A DNA stretch of 64,000 nt, taken from Luoshenia tenuis (GTDB lineage: Bacteria > Bacillota > Clostridia > Christensenellales > GCA-900066905). The position numbers and the translations under genes were made by a program. Where the stretch lies: NCBI RefSeq assembly GCF_014384745.1, contig NZ_JACRSO010000001.1, positions 1 through 64,000 of the forward strand. Reading direction: 5' to 3'. A model generated the notes under the pieces. That model was not told the DNA's origin and did no database searches. It saw nothing but the letters and a program-made list of their open reading frames with translations. Of the stretch, positions 31,973 through 40,616 are shown in pieces; position 1 is the stretch's first letter; every line of letters begins with the position of its first letter.

Positions 31973-33811
31973 ATGTGTGGCATCGTCGGATACATCGGCT
32001 CACGCCCCGCAACGCCCATATTGCTCAGCGGCTTGGCGCGCTTGGAGTACCGCGGCTATGACTCAGCCGGCATCGCCGTTTACGACGGCGAAAAAATCGA
32101 GATCTGCAAGGCGAAGGGCCGCCTGCAAAACCTGCGTGAGCGCCTGGAGGGGCACCCCTGCGAGGGAACGATGGGCATCGGCCATACCCGCTGGGCCACG
32201 CATGGCGAGCCCAGCGACATCAACTCCCATCCCCACACCGATATGAAGGGCGAGATCGCCATCATTCATAACGGCATTATCGAAAACTATCTTCAGTTGA
32301 AAGAGTGGTTGCTGGAACAGGGCTGCCGCTTTGTTTCTGAGACCGATACGGAAGTAATCGTCCACCTGCTTAACCATTATTACGAAGGGGATATCCTTAA
32401 GACCATCTACAAGGTGCTCCCGCTGCTGCGCGGCTCCTTTGCGCTGGGCATTCTTTGCAAAAACGAGCCGGACGCGCTTTACTGCACCCGTAAGGATAGC
32501 CCGCTGGTGGTGGGCGCTACCGATCATGGCAGCTTTATGGCCTCGGATATCCCGGCCATTTTGGAGTACAGCCGGGATGTGTACCTGATGGACGACCTGG
32601 ACGTGGCGGTGCTGCGCCGGGACGGCATCCAGTTCTACAACGCTTTTGCGGATCCCATTGAGAAAGAGGTCATGCATATCGATTGGACGATCAAAACGGC
32701 TGAAAAAGGCGGATACGAGCATTTTATGCTCAAGGAGATCCACGAGCAGCCCACGGCGCTGCGGGATACCCTGCTGCCGCTGATCAACCATCAGGAGGGC
32801 GAGGCCCCCAGCCTGCGCGAGGATATGATGCCTCTGGGCGCGGATGAGGTGCGCAAGATCGAGCATATCTCCATTCTGGCCTGCGGCACGGCCAGCCATG
32901 CCGGACTGATCGGCAAGGCGATGATCGAGAAATATGCGCGCATCCCCGTGGATGTGGATATCGGCTCGGAATACCGCTACCGCGATCCCATCGTACAGCC
33001 CAACACCCTGTTTATCGTCATCAGTCAGTCCGGCGAAACGGCGGATACCATTGCCGCCCTGCGGGATGCCCAGCAAAAGGGCGCTACAGTCCTGGCCATT
33101 ACCAACGTGGTGGGCAGCACCATCTCCCGCGAGGCCGATAAGGTGATCTACACCTGGGCCGGGCCCGAGATCGCCGTGGCCTCTACCAAAGCGTATATCT
33201 CCCAGCTGATGGTACTGTATGTGTTGATGCTGGACTTCTGCCTCAAACGGGGCAAAATGGATGCAGCCCAGGTCAGCGGCATCCTTGGCGAGCTGTTGGA
33301 GCTGCCCCAGAAGGCCCAGCTGATCCTGGATCAAAAGGACGCCGTCCAAAAGTTCGCCCATCAGTTTTTTGACCGCGAGCATGCCTTTTACCTGGGGCGC
33401 GGCGTAGATTATTCCCTGGCCATGGAGGCTTCGCTCAAGCTCAAGGAGATTTCCTACGTCCATTCTGAGGCCTATGCGGCGGGCGAGTTGAAGCACGGCA
33501 CCATCGCCCTGATCGAGGAGGGCACCCTGGTCGTCGCCCTGGCAACGCAGGATGCCTTGTTTGAAAAGATGCTCAGCAACATTACCGAGGTTAAGGTACG
33601 CGGCGCCAAAGTGCTGGCCCTGGTCAACGACGGCAATCATCAGATCGATAACGAGGTGGATTACGTCTGGTACCTGCCCCCGGTATCCAACATGCTAGCG
33701 CCCATGCTGGCGATCATCCCCATGCAGTTGCTGGCCTATTACATCTCGCTGGAAAAGGGCTGCGATATCGACAAGCCCCGCAACCTAGCCAAGAGCGTAA
33801 CGGTGGAATAA
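31973..33811 (+). CDS. glmS: Glutamine-fructose-6-phosphate aminotransferase
   Basis: Makes glucosamine-6-phosphate, the entry to UDP-GlcNAc and peptidoglycan. At 612 residues it has the N-terminal glutaminase with nucleophile Cys2 (MCGIVGYIG), GHTRWATHG and HNGIIENY, then two SIS domains (ISQSGETADT, and the C-terminal sugar site ending PRNLAKSVTVE). The start follows AAGGAGG. Many Firmicutes control glmS by a self-cleaving ribozyme; the 131-base leader here shows none, so regulation must differ. Confidence 0.98.
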   Translation: MCGIVGYIGSRPATPILLSGLARLEYRGYDSAGIAVYDGEKIEICKAKGRLQNLRERLEGHPCEGTMGIGHTRWATHGEPSDINSHPHTDMKGEIAIIHNGIIENYLQLKEWLLEQGCRFVSETDTEVIVHLLNHYYEGDILKTIYKVLPLLRGSFALGILCKNEPDALYCTRKDSPLVVGATDHGSFMASDIPAILEYSRDVYLMDDLDVAVLRRDGIQFYNAFADPIEKEVMHIDWTIKTAEKGGYEHFMLKEIHEQPTALRDTLLPLINHQEGEAPSLREDMMPLGADEVRKIEHISILACGTASHAGLIGKAMIEKYARIPVDVDIGSEYRYRDPIVQPNTLFIVISQSGETADTIAALRDAQQKGATVLAITNVVGSTISREADKVIYTWAGPEIAVASTKAYISQLMVLYVLMLDFCLKRGKMDAAQVSGILGELLELPQKAQLILDQKDAVQKFAHQFFDREHAFYLGRGVDYSLAMEASLKLKEISYVHSEAYAAGELKHGTIALIEEGTLVVALATQDALFEKMLSNITEVKVRGAKVLALVNDGNHQIDNEVDYVWYLPPVSNMLAPMLAIIPMQLLAYYISLEKGCDIDKPRNLAKSVTVE

Positions 33812-33821
33812 GCCCTATAAG

Positions 33822-33853
33822 AAAGCCCCTTCGGAACAATCCGAAGGGGCTTT
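33822..33853. terminator. Bidirectional terminator
   Basis: A 13-bp stem AAAGCCCCTTCGG/CCGAAGGGGCTTT encloses AACAAT, followed by TATTTAT. It separates the convergent glmS and Ppx/GppA genes. Confidence 0.88.
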
Positions 33854-33868
33854 TATTTATCCTTACGA

Positions 33869-34795
33869 TTATTTAAGCGCATGTAATACCTTTTGGTAAA
33901 GATACCCTTCCAGATTATCGCTGTCCGATATCCGGATCTCGCCGATCACCAGCGCCTGCATCAGACTACTGGCAATGCCCGCGCCCGGCCCGATGATATC
34001 CGCGCGGTAAGGCGCTAGCCCTGGGATGCCCAGCCGCGCTTCCCGGTCCATCCGATACAGCTTGTCCGCCAGGCGGCCTGTGTCCCGGGCCGTCAGCATA
34101 AAATTCTGAACCTTTTCGGGCTGATATTGCCCAAGCCCCAGCTGCCACATGGCCAGCGTCGTCAGCGTGCCGGCTACACCCGTCCAACAGGGGGCGGGCA
34201 GCGCAAGTGCGGCGATCTCCTGGGCCAGGTTTCGGAACATCTCCTCCACGCCCGCCCGCAAAGCATCATAAGCCTGCACGCCAAAGCAGCCAAAGCGCTC
34301 CCCCGCCCGCACCGCGCCCATCTGCAAGCTGCGGGAAAATAAGGGCTTTCCATCACGCCCTATCAACACCTCCGTGCTTCCGCCGCCAATGTCGATCACG
34401 CCCTGTATCCCCGGGCGCAGGCCCACCGCGCCGCGAAAGGCTACCTGTGCCTCTTGCTCTCCGTCCAGTACATCCAGCGCTACGCCTGCCCGCTGCTGTA
34501 ATAGGCTTATCAGCTCGTCCCGGTTGGCGGCGTCCCGCGTTGCGCTGGTCGCAAAGGCATAGATCTCTACCGCGCCCAAAGCCCTGGCCTGGCGGGCAAA
34601 GTCCGCAACGGCATCCGCTGCCCGCGCCATGGCGGCCTGCGACAAGTGCCCCAGCGCATCCACGCCTTCGCCTAATCTTACGCCCCGGATGTCCCGCGCC
34701 ACTGGCTCAAGCTTTACCTTCTGTTCATCGGCATTGGCGACCAGCAGGCGCGCCGTCTGGGTGCCGATATCGATCACCGCAACTATTTTACGCAT
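33869..34795 (-). CDS. Ppx/GppA-family phosphatase
   Basis: A 308-residue exopolyphosphatase or pppGpp phosphatase of the sugar-kinase/actin fold. Motifs: VIDIGTQTARLLVA (phosphate loop 1), ATSATRDAANRDEL, VIDIGGGSTEVLIG (loop 2) and GVAGTLTTLAMW. It lacks the C-terminal HD domain of longer forms, so it is the short type. Whether it acts on polyphosphate or (p)ppGpp cannot be read from sequence. A terminator between it and the yabR-like gene reduces co-transcription, although Bacillus-like synteny places yabR near divIC. Confidence 0.9.
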   Translation of the reverse strand: MRKIVAVIDIGTQTARLLVANADEQKVKLEPVARDIRGVRLGEGVDALGHLSQAAMARAADAVADFARQARALGAVEIYAFATSATRDAANRDELISLLQQRAGVALDVLDGEQEAQVAFRGAVGLRPGIQGVIDIGGGSTEVLIGRDGKPLFSRSLQMGAVRAGERFGCFGVQAYDALRAGVEEMFRNLAQEIAALALPAPCWTGVAGTLTTLAMWQLGLGQYQPEKVQNFMLTARDTGRLADKLYRMDREARLGIPGLAPYRADIIGPGAGIASSLMQALVIGEIRISDSDNLEGYLYQKVLHALK

Positions 34796-34816
34796 TAGAT
34801 ACCCCTTTCAAAAAAA

Positions 34817-34841
34817 GCATCCCCGAATATCTCGAGGATGC
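34817..34841 (-). terminator. Terminator after the yabR-like gene
   Basis: GCATCC with inner CGA pairs with TCG and GGATGC, followed on the minus strand by TTTTTTTG. It ends the sporulation/division operon before the Ppx/GppA gene. Confidence 0.82.
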
Positions 34842-34850
34842 GTGTTGCTG

Positions 34851-35264
34851 CTATTTCCCGCGGCCAAAGGACGAACCGCGTTTTTTATTGGAGTGACGCC
34901 GCACATCTTGCTGGCGCTCCTCGCTATCCTTCATAAACCGGCTCATCAAATCGTCAAACGAGGCGTTTGAAGCCGGGCGGGCCGGCTTGTTCCAGGCCGG
35001 TACGGGTGGCGCTGTCGGCGCCTTTACAGGCTGTGCGCGCCGGATGGACAGGCTCAGCCTTCCATTTTCAGCGTCGTTTTTCATCACGCGCACCTTTACG
35101 GTCTGCCCGATCTTTAAGTGCTCGTTAATGTCTTTTACATAGCTGTCCGCCACTTCAGAGATGTGCACCATCCCCGTTTCGCCAGACTCCAGGCGGACAA
35201 AGGCCCCAAAATTTGTGATGCCTTCCACCTTGCCCTCGACAATTGCGCCTACTTCCATTGCCAT
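34851..35264 (-). CDS. yabR: S1-domain RNA-binding protein, YabR-like
   Basis: A 137-residue protein with one S1 RNA-binding domain at about 3-75 (VGAIVEGKVEGITNFGAFVRL, broken by normal variation, and GMVHISEVA). The tail at about 76-137 is rich in Pro, Arg, Lys and Ser and probably disordered. YabR of Bacillus has the same plan and sits just after divIC, as here. The function is unknown beyond RNA binding. The start codon is ATG with a second ATG two codons on. Confidence 0.88.
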   Translation of the reverse strand: MAMEVGAIVEGKVEGITNFGAFVRLESGETGMVHISEVADSYVKDINEHLKIGQTVKVRVMKNDAENGRLSLSIRRAQPVKAPTAPPVPAWNKPARPASNASFDDLMSRFMKDSEERQQDVRRHSNKKRGSSFGRGK

Positions 35265-35322
35265 AAAAACCCCGAATTTGCCCCCTTTAAGCCGTCAGTC
35301 TTAAAAAAGTCCCCTTAGGGCC

Positions 35323-35607
35323 TTAGTTATCTTCCATGAAGATGATCTCGTTTTCGCGCACCCAGCCCAGCTTATCCCGCGCCGCATTTTCGATATACTC
35401 GTCCGTCTTGGCAAATGCAATATCCCGTTCCAGCTGCTCGTTCGTCGCTTGCGCTTGGGCCATCTGATCCCGGATCGAGGCCATTTGCGCCGCCTGATCC
35501 CGCATCTGCACCTGTTGCTGTATCAATATAACCGCCACGTATACCATTACGGCACACGAGATTATCCACTTCAGCTTACGGCTCATCTTCCGCTTCGTCT
35601 TTGCCAT
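35323..35607 (-). CDS. divIC: Septum formation initiator, DivIC/FtsL-like
   Basis: A 94-residue bitopic division protein: a basic N-terminus (MAKTKRKMSRKLK), one membrane segment at about 14-30, and an extracellular coiled coil at about 31-65 rich in Gln and Met (QMRDQAAQMASIRDQMAQ), followed by the conserved-type end AARDKLGWVRENEIIF. It works with FtsL and DivIB at the septum. The ATG at 35607 follows GGAGGAAAGACG. It lies between yabQ and yabR, as in Bacillus. Confidence 0.9.
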   Translation of the reverse strand: MAKTKRKMSRKLKWIISCAVMVYVAVILIQQQVQMRDQAAQMASIRDQMAQAQATNEQLERDIAFAKTDEYIENAARDKLGWVRENEIIFMEDN

Positions 35608-35715
35608 CGTCTTTCCTCCAAGCCGTCTTTCCCCATATCTGCACAAAAGGAAACCAAACCTATGTTACAGACAGGTTAGCTTGTGTATTCGACGCTGGCA
35701 AATGAAAACCCTTCC

Positions 35716-36084
35716 TTACTTGGAAAAAATTTTGCGGATTGCCGCGATCGGCCCAAACCCGGCGATTTTACGCGCCACCGCCATGACTCCTCGCCATATG
35801 CCCAGCACGATGGGGCTAAAGCCGATCAGGTACAGCGCGCAGCCCAGCGCAAACCCCAGAATGGTAAAGGGGCGCACTTCCCCCTCGTTGGCGTAAAGCA
35901 CCGCAAACAGCGCCACCGCCAGCACCACCGCCCAGTATACCAGATCCAGCAGAAAAGTCAGAACCCGGCCCAGGTGCAGGGTGCGGCGCATAATGCGCAC
36001 GCCGTCGTACAATACGCCCATCGCCACGCCCGCACCTACCGTGCACAGAAAAACGTAGCCCTGGTTCACCGTCGCCATCAGCAT
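35716..36084 (-). CDS. yabQ: Spore cortex protein YabQ
   Basis: A 122-residue membrane protein needed for cortex formation in Bacillus. Three or four hydrophobic segments are visible (about 8-26, 43-62, 72-95). The N-terminal VGAGVAMGVLYDGVRIMRR is typical of the SpoYabQ family. It lies 15 bases after yabP, and the pair is probably transcribed from the sigma-E-type promoter at 36442-36469. Members are poorly conserved in the C-terminal part, as here. Confidence 0.88.
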   Translation of the reverse strand: MLMATVNQGYVFLCTVGAGVAMGVLYDGVRIMRRTLHLGRVLTFLLDLVYWAVVLAVALFAVLYANEGEVRPFTILGFALGCALYLIGFSPIVLGIWRGVMAVARKIAGFGPIAAIRKIFSK

Positions 36085-36099
36085 AAGCGCTACCCCTCT

Positions 36100-36414
36100 T
36101 TATCTAAAGAAGCGGGACATCAGGCCTCCGCCGCCCTTTTGTGCGGGCTGGGCATCGTTATAGTCCGCCGCGGCGATCATCCCCTCGATCACCAGCTGCC
36201 CCTCGTCCAGGGAGAGCTTAGCGATGTGTAGATCTTGCCCCAATATGCTCAGGATGCCCACATCGGTCATCAGTACGACTTCTACCTCGTTAAAGCTGTC
36301 CACATCCTGCACACCGGTGATGACCACGCGCTCGCGGTTGTCGATCATAATCGTATGCTGCCGTACGCGCATAGGTTTTTTGTCATCCATCTCTCGATAC
36401 ATTTTCTCCAGCAT
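36100..36414 (-). CDS. yabP: Sporulation protein YabP
   Basis: A 104-residue sporulation protein of the YabP/YqfC family. The core IDNRERVVITGVQDVDSFNE and the later LHIAKLSLDEGQLVIEG match the family pattern; the C-terminal GLMSRFFR resembles the Bacillus end. It is thought to act with YabQ in cortex assembly. The start is uncertain: Met1 abuts GGAAGG, while Met5 and Met9 have short-spaced alternatives. A sigma-E-like promoter precedes it. Confidence 0.88.
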   Translation of the reverse strand: MLEKMYREMDDKKPMRVRQHTIMIDNRERVVITGVQDVDSFNEVEVVLMTDVGILSILGQDLHIAKLSLDEGQLVIEGMIAAADYNDAQPAQKGGGGLMSRFFR

Positions 36415-36441
36415 CCTTCCAAAACCCGTTTATATGGGTTA

Positions 36442-36469
36442 TTTGTATGGGTTTACTCCATTGGTATGC
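36442..36469 (-). promoter_or_regulatory. Sigma-E-type promoter of yabP-yabQ
   Basis: GCATACC (36469-36463), a 13-base spacer and CATACAAA (36449-36442) on the minus strand, 27 bases before yabP. The spacing and -10 fit sigma-E; the last two -35 bases differ from consensus. Confidence 0.5.
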
Positions 36470-36573
36470 CCTGATATACCCGGATAGAACAAGCCCCGCT
36501 AAAGATTTACGGCCAATGGAATACCCCCCGCTCGATATACTTAAAGATATGCGCCCTGCGGAGAAAATAGAAA

Positions 36574-36597
36574 GGCCGCGGCGCATTCGCCACGGCC
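36574..36597 (-). terminator. Terminator after eda
   Basis: GGCCGTGGCG pairs with CGCCGCGGCC (one G-U) around AATG, followed on the minus strand by TTTCTATTTTC. Confidence 0.8.
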
Positions 36598-36641
36598 CAT
36601 CGAGATATTTTTACGATAGATGAAGGATATACGCCCGCCCT

Positions 36642-37289
36642 TTACAGCGCCGCGCGCGCCGCTTGGATGTTTTGAATAAACGTACGGGCAACGCGGGTGA
36701 TCTCGCCATAATCCCCCGTTTTTGCGCCGCCGGTCAACGAGCTGCCCGCGCCCACGGCTACCGCCCCGGCGCGGATCCACTCCGCCACGTTATCCGCCGT
36801 CACCCCGCCGGTGGGCATCATGCGCGCCTGAGGAACCGGGCCGGAGATCGCTTTGATGATCTTGGGGCCGAACAGCTCGCCCGGGAAGATCTTGATGATA
36901 TCCGCCCCGGCTTCCATGGCCTCCACCACCTCTTTGACCGACATGCAGCCCGGCATGCAGGGGATGCGGTAGCGGTTGCAAAGGCGCACCGTATCTAAGT
37001 TCAAATAGGGGCTGACCACGTACTGCACCCCCTCCAGGATGGAGATGCGCGCCGTTTCCGGGTCCATTACCGTACCCGCGCCCAAAATGATCTCTCCCTT
37101 TTGATAGGTCCGGGCCAGATCGGCGATCACCTCTTTTGCACCGGGCACCGTAAAGGTGATTTCCAGCGCCGCTACGCCGCCCTCCAGACAGGCCTCGGCG
37201 ATCCTGCGCGCGCTATCGGCATTTTCCGCCCGCACCACGGCCACCAGGCCCACGTCTCTGATCTTTTGCAATACAACTTCCTTATCCAT
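36642..37289 (-). CDS. eda: KDPG/KHG aldolase
   Basis: Cleaves 2-keto-3-deoxy-6-phosphogluconate (or 4-hydroxy-2-oxoglutarate) to pyruvate and glyceraldehyde-3-phosphate (or glyoxylate). At 215 residues it is a class I TIM-barrel aldolase: the Schiff-base lysine lies in GADIIKIFPGELFGP, with LEITFTVPGA and MPTGGVTADNVAEW in place. Such enzymes usually serve uronate or gluconate breakdown, but no matching kinase is next to it. The gene follows the ATPase/TOPRIM pair with a 31-base gap and could share its transcript. Confidence 0.93.
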   Translation of the reverse strand: MDKEVVLQKIRDVGLVAVVRAENADSARRIAEACLEGGVAALEITFTVPGAKEVIADLARTYQKGEIILGAGTVMDPETARISILEGVQYVVSPYLNLDTVRLCNRYRIPCMPGCMSVKEVVEAMEAGADIIKIFPGELFGPKIIKAISGPVPQARMMPTGGVTADNVAEWIRAGAVAVGAGSSLTGGAKTGDYGEITRVARTFIQNIQAARAAL

Positions 37290-37320
37290 CTACATGACCC
37301 CCGTTTTCTTTGGTTTCCAT

Positions 37321-38127
37321 TCACTGTGCCCGCTCCAAAAATTCCGTAATAAAGCGGTAAAATCCATCCACCGCCGGGCTGCCCTCCCGCGTTTGCGGGC
37401 TGATCCACCCGTCCCGGTAGATCGAAATCTGGTTGGCCTTGCCAGGGTTAAAGACGTTGCCAACGCAGCCCACCAAAGCCTTGTTCAAATGGCTGGGTGG
37501 CTGAGAGCCCAGGCGCTTGCCCACCTTATCCATATAGTCCCTTGCCGCGCCGACGATCTCGGGAAAGGCGATATTGCCCCCGGAAATCAGCAAATCCTCC
37601 AGGGTTCCAGACTGCGCATCGTCCGGCAGCACGTAAACGCCGCCCCGCATCGAAACATCCAGCACCTTTTCTTTTCCCTCGTCAAATAAGCGGCGGGAAA
37701 AACATAAACCTTCGCCCTCGCGCTCCTGTTTGCGGGCGTCAGCATAGCCTAAGCGGCGATAGAAATGTTCCCGTGCCTCCTGGGCCGTCATCTCGTCGGC
37801 GTCGATCACCACGCCGATACCGCGGTACTGGCGCACATAGCGCTGCTGCATAGCGTAAAAGTCATCGTCTATGGTCTGGCATATCCGCCCGATGCCGCCA
37901 GCCATGCGCACGGCCACCCCCAGTTCGCCCCGGGTATAAAAGTAAGGGATGGGCGCGTCAGCCTCCAGATCGTCCCCCCAGAAAGGGAAGCGGGTGGGAA
38001 TCATCGAGCGAAAGGCCGGCGGCAATTCCTTGGCGCGCCGGTGGTGCCAAAAGCCCTCCAGCCGCAGAATCTTACCAATAGCGGCCGCATCGTGCGCACC
38101 CTCAACTGCAAAATATACGTACCGCAT
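37321..38127 (-). CDS. TOPRIM (DUF3226-like) putative nuclease
   Basis: A 268-residue protein with a TOPRIM fold signature: E9 and D13 in FAVEGAHDAAAIGKI, and the DxD pair D109/D111 in GIGVVIDADEM. It resembles DUF3226. TOPRIM domains of this sort act as metal-dependent nucleases in OLD-type and PARIS-type defence proteins. It starts 3 bases after the stop of the ATPase gene upstream, so the two form a unit. Nuclease activity and the defence role are inferences; no known target is evident. Confidence 0.72.
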   Translation of the reverse strand: MRYVYFAVEGAHDAAAIGKILRLEGFWHHRRAKELPPAFRSMIPTRFPFWGDDLEADAPIPYFYTRGELGVAVRMAGGIGRICQTIDDDFYAMQQRYVRQYRGIGVVIDADEMTAQEAREHFYRRLGYADARKQEREGEGLCFSRRLFDEGKEKVLDVSMRGGVYVLPDDAQSGTLEDLLISGGNIAFPEIVGAARDYMDKVGKRLGSQPPSHLNKALVGCVGNVFNPGKANQISIYRDGWISPQTREGSPAVDGFYRFITEFLERAQ

Positions 38128-38130
38128 CTC

Positions 38131-39036
38131 TCACCTCATATCCAGGCCTTGGAGCGCGCGCATTTCATACAGCCTGCGTCCGGAAAAGCGGCGTACCCGG
38201 GTGTACTCCTCCGCCTCCAGCCGGTAGCCCGCCAGGCCTTCGCCCTCCTCGCCCACGGCGTCCACCACCGCATCGATGGCGTCCAGGCTATGCGTCGTCA
38301 CAAAGGCCTGCACCCGGTGTTTGCGGCACATTTTATAGAGCCACTCGCAAAAAACCGGCAGGGCGTTGGGGTGGATGGCCGCCTCGATCTCATCGATGAG
38401 CAGCAGCCCGCCCGGTACGCTGAGCAACGCGCAGCCGATGGCAAACGCCTTGCGCAGCCCATCCCCCACGGTGGCCAGTGGCGCATCGCCGATCTGCGCG
38501 CTGCGCGCAAAGGTGACGCCCGCCTCCTCCAGATAAACCGAGTGGATATGCGCATCAAAATCCTGCAGCAGTTCCAGAATATCCGCCTGCCAAGCCTCTT
38601 TAAACATGGGGATCCGCTCGTTCTCCCATCCATAATGGACGGCGGGGGAAATATAGCTTACCGGCATATCCAAAGGGTGCTGGCGGTAGAGCTGCTCTAA
38701 GCGTTCGACCTGCATACGCCGCCCGTCCACGCTGAGCTGAATGCGGGCCGCTCCGCCCAGGGCGATATTTTCGATGGCCAGGTCTACCTGCGCCCCTTCA
38801 ACCAGGGCAGATATCTCGACCCGTGGCGCGGCTGCACTCACCGGCCCCTGAAAGGGCCGCTCGCTCCGGGTGCGTCTGGCCCCGCGCAGCTTGCCCAGCA
38901 GCGAAAGCGCCTCCAGGACCGACGTTTTACCCGAATTGTTCGCGCCCATCAGCAGGTTCAGCGTTTCACAGCCGTTAAACGCCACCCCGCGCAGCGCGCG
39001 GAACCCCTCAATGGTAAACTTTTGGATGTGCTGCAT
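38131..39036 (-). CDS. OLD/AAA_15-like ABC ATPase
   Basis: A 301-residue ABC-type ATPase of the SMC/OLD-like group. Walker A GANNSGKT (31-38), signature-like VGDGLRKAF (190-198), Walker B LLLIDEIE (211-218) and the switch histidine in TTHS (247-250). There is no long coiled coil and no fused TOPRIM domain; the nuclease half is the next gene. The layout ATPase then TOPRIM parallels PARIS (AriA-AriB) and split OLD systems. It lies between cysS and eda on the minus strand, without mobile-element genes. Defence function is inferred. Confidence 0.78.
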   Translation of the reverse strand: MQHIQKFTIEGFRALRGVAFNGCETLNLLMGANNSGKTSVLEALSLLGKLRGARRTRSERPFQGPVSAAAPRVEISALVEGAQVDLAIENIALGGAARIQLSVDGRRMQVERLEQLYRQHPLDMPVSYISPAVHYGWENERIPMFKEAWQADILELLQDFDAHIHSVYLEEAGVTFARSAQIGDAPLATVGDGLRKAFAIGCALLSVPGGLLLIDEIEAAIHPNALPVFCEWLYKMCRKHRVQAFVTTHSLDAIDAVVDAVGEEGEGLAGYRLEAEEYTRVRRFSGRRLYEMRALQGLDMR

Positions 39037-39088
39037 ACCATCCCCTCTTTCCGCCTTACCGCTAAGGCTGTTTAGAGCGGCTGCCGTT

Positions 39089-40480
39089 TTACACGCGGTG
39101 GATCTTGGCCCCCTGCGGCGTATCCTCCACCACGATGCCCTTTTCCTTGAGCAGATCCCGTATCCGGTCGCTCTCCGCCCAGTTTTTATCCTTACGGGCC
39201 TGGGTGCGCTGCTCGACCAGGGCCAAAATCTCCGGGTCCTCCACCTGCGTTTCCTTATAGAGCAGGCCCAGCACGCCGCTCAGTTCATTCAGCAACGCCA
39301 GCGCCGCCTGTACCGCCGCTTTGCCGCTGTCCGCATCGCAAACGCTGTTAATCTCGCGCACGGCCTCAAACAATACGCCCAGCGCGTCCGCGGTATTCAG
39401 GTCGTCATCCATAGCCGCGCAGAATTTATCCCGCCAGCCATCCAGGCCCTTGATAAATGCCTCGTCTTTTTCGGCCGCCTCATCCTTAGCATGCCCCAAA
39501 AGATATTCTAAATTGCGCTTGGCGTTATACAGCCGCTCCAGCGCGGTCTTGGCCTGCTCGATCAGCTCGCGGCTGAAGTTAATGGGGCTGCGGTAATGGG
39601 CGCTGAGCATGAACATGCGCAGGGCCTCCAGGTCGAACTCCTTGCCGATATCCCGCACGGTAAAAAAGTTGCCCAGGCTTTTGGACATCTTTTGATTATC
39701 GATATTGATATAGCCGTTGTGCATCCAGTAGCGCACAAAGGGCTTGCCGGTAGCGCACTCGGACTGGGCCACCTCGTTTTCGTGGTGAGGGAACACCAGG
39801 TCCTGTCCGCCGCAGTGGATATCAAAGGTCTCGCCCAGATATTTGGTGGACATGGCTGAGCACTCGATATGCCAGCCCGGCCGCCCCTTGCCCCAGGGGG
39901 AATCCCAGCTGGGTTCGCCGGGTTTGGCCGCCTTCCAAAGAGCGAAATCCATCGGATCGCGCTTTTCGTCGTCCACCTCCACGCGGGCGCCGCTCATCAG
40001 CTCCTCAATGTCCCGGCCCGAGAGCTTGCCATAATCCGCATCCGAAGCCACGGAGAAATACACGCTGCCGTTTGCGGCATAGGCCTTCCCGTTTTTCTCC
40101 AGTTTTTTGATCATCCCAATGATCAGGCCGATATGGTCGGTGGCGCGTGGATGTACGTCCGCCCGCCGCACGTTTAGCGAATCGGCATCCTTAAAGTATT
40201 CGGCAATGAACCGCTCCCCCAACTCTTTTACCGTGATCCCCTCCTGATTGGCGCGGGCGATCATCTTATCATCGATATCCGTCAGGTTCTGCACGTACTT
40301 TACATCATAACCCCGATACTCTAGGTAACGCCGCAGGGTATCAAACACAATGGTGGGCCGGGCGTTGCCGATATGGATAAAATCATATACCGTAGGGCCG
40401 CAGACATAGATGCCCACTTTGCCGGGAACCAGCGGAACGAATTCCTCTTTTTTACGGGTCTGGGTGTTATAGATCTGCAT
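39089..40480 (-). CDS. cysS: Cysteinyl-tRNA synthetase
   Basis: Class I synthetase charging tRNA-Cys. At 463 residues it has the zinc cysteine C27 and HIGN (36-39) in YVCGPTVYDFIHIGNARP, GWHIECSAM and the KMSKS loop (QKMSKSLGN, about 266-270). The ATG at 40480 follows GGGAGG with an 11-base spacer; the open frame upstream lacks homology. In Bacillus cysS adjoins mrnC; here it is apart, next to a GT28 gene. No T-box is seen in the 136-base leader. Confidence 0.97.
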   Translation of the reverse strand: MQIYNTQTRKKEEFVPLVPGKVGIYVCGPTVYDFIHIGNARPTIVFDTLRRYLEYRGYDVKYVQNLTDIDDKMIARANQEGITVKELGERFIAEYFKDADSLNVRRADVHPRATDHIGLIIGMIKKLEKNGKAYAANGSVYFSVASDADYGKLSGRDIEELMSGARVEVDDEKRDPMDFALWKAAKPGEPSWDSPWGKGRPGWHIECSAMSTKYLGETFDIHCGGQDLVFPHHENEVAQSECATGKPFVRYWMHNGYINIDNQKMSKSLGNFFTVRDIGKEFDLEALRMFMLSAHYRSPINFSRELIEQAKTALERLYNAKRNLEYLLGHAKDEAAEKDEAFIKGLDGWRDKFCAAMDDDLNTADALGVLFEAVREINSVCDADSGKAAVQAALALLNELSGVLGLLYKETQVEDPEILALVEQRTQARKDKNWAESDRIRDLLKEKGIVVEDTPQGAKIHRV

Positions 40481-40616
40481 AAAGTTGGTTGCCTCCCTCA
40501 CATTCGGGCAAACGCGCTGGGATCTATCGCGCCCTGCGCGGGCATTTTTGCGGTCCGCCCATTCATCTTCATTATAGGTCATGCCTCAAACCCCGGTCAA
40601 GCCGGGCATGGGGCGC

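Noticed and set aside
32063..33640. A 525-codon open frame antisense to glmS, and similar long antisense frames over secA, the acyl-CoA ligase and others
   Set aside because: They lie entirely within well-recognised genes, have no motifs or ribosome-binding sites, and arise from the GC-rich codon bias of the coding strand.
40481..40616. T-box or attenuator upstream of cysS
   Set aside because: The 136-base leader has none of the T-box core sequences and no regulated terminator.
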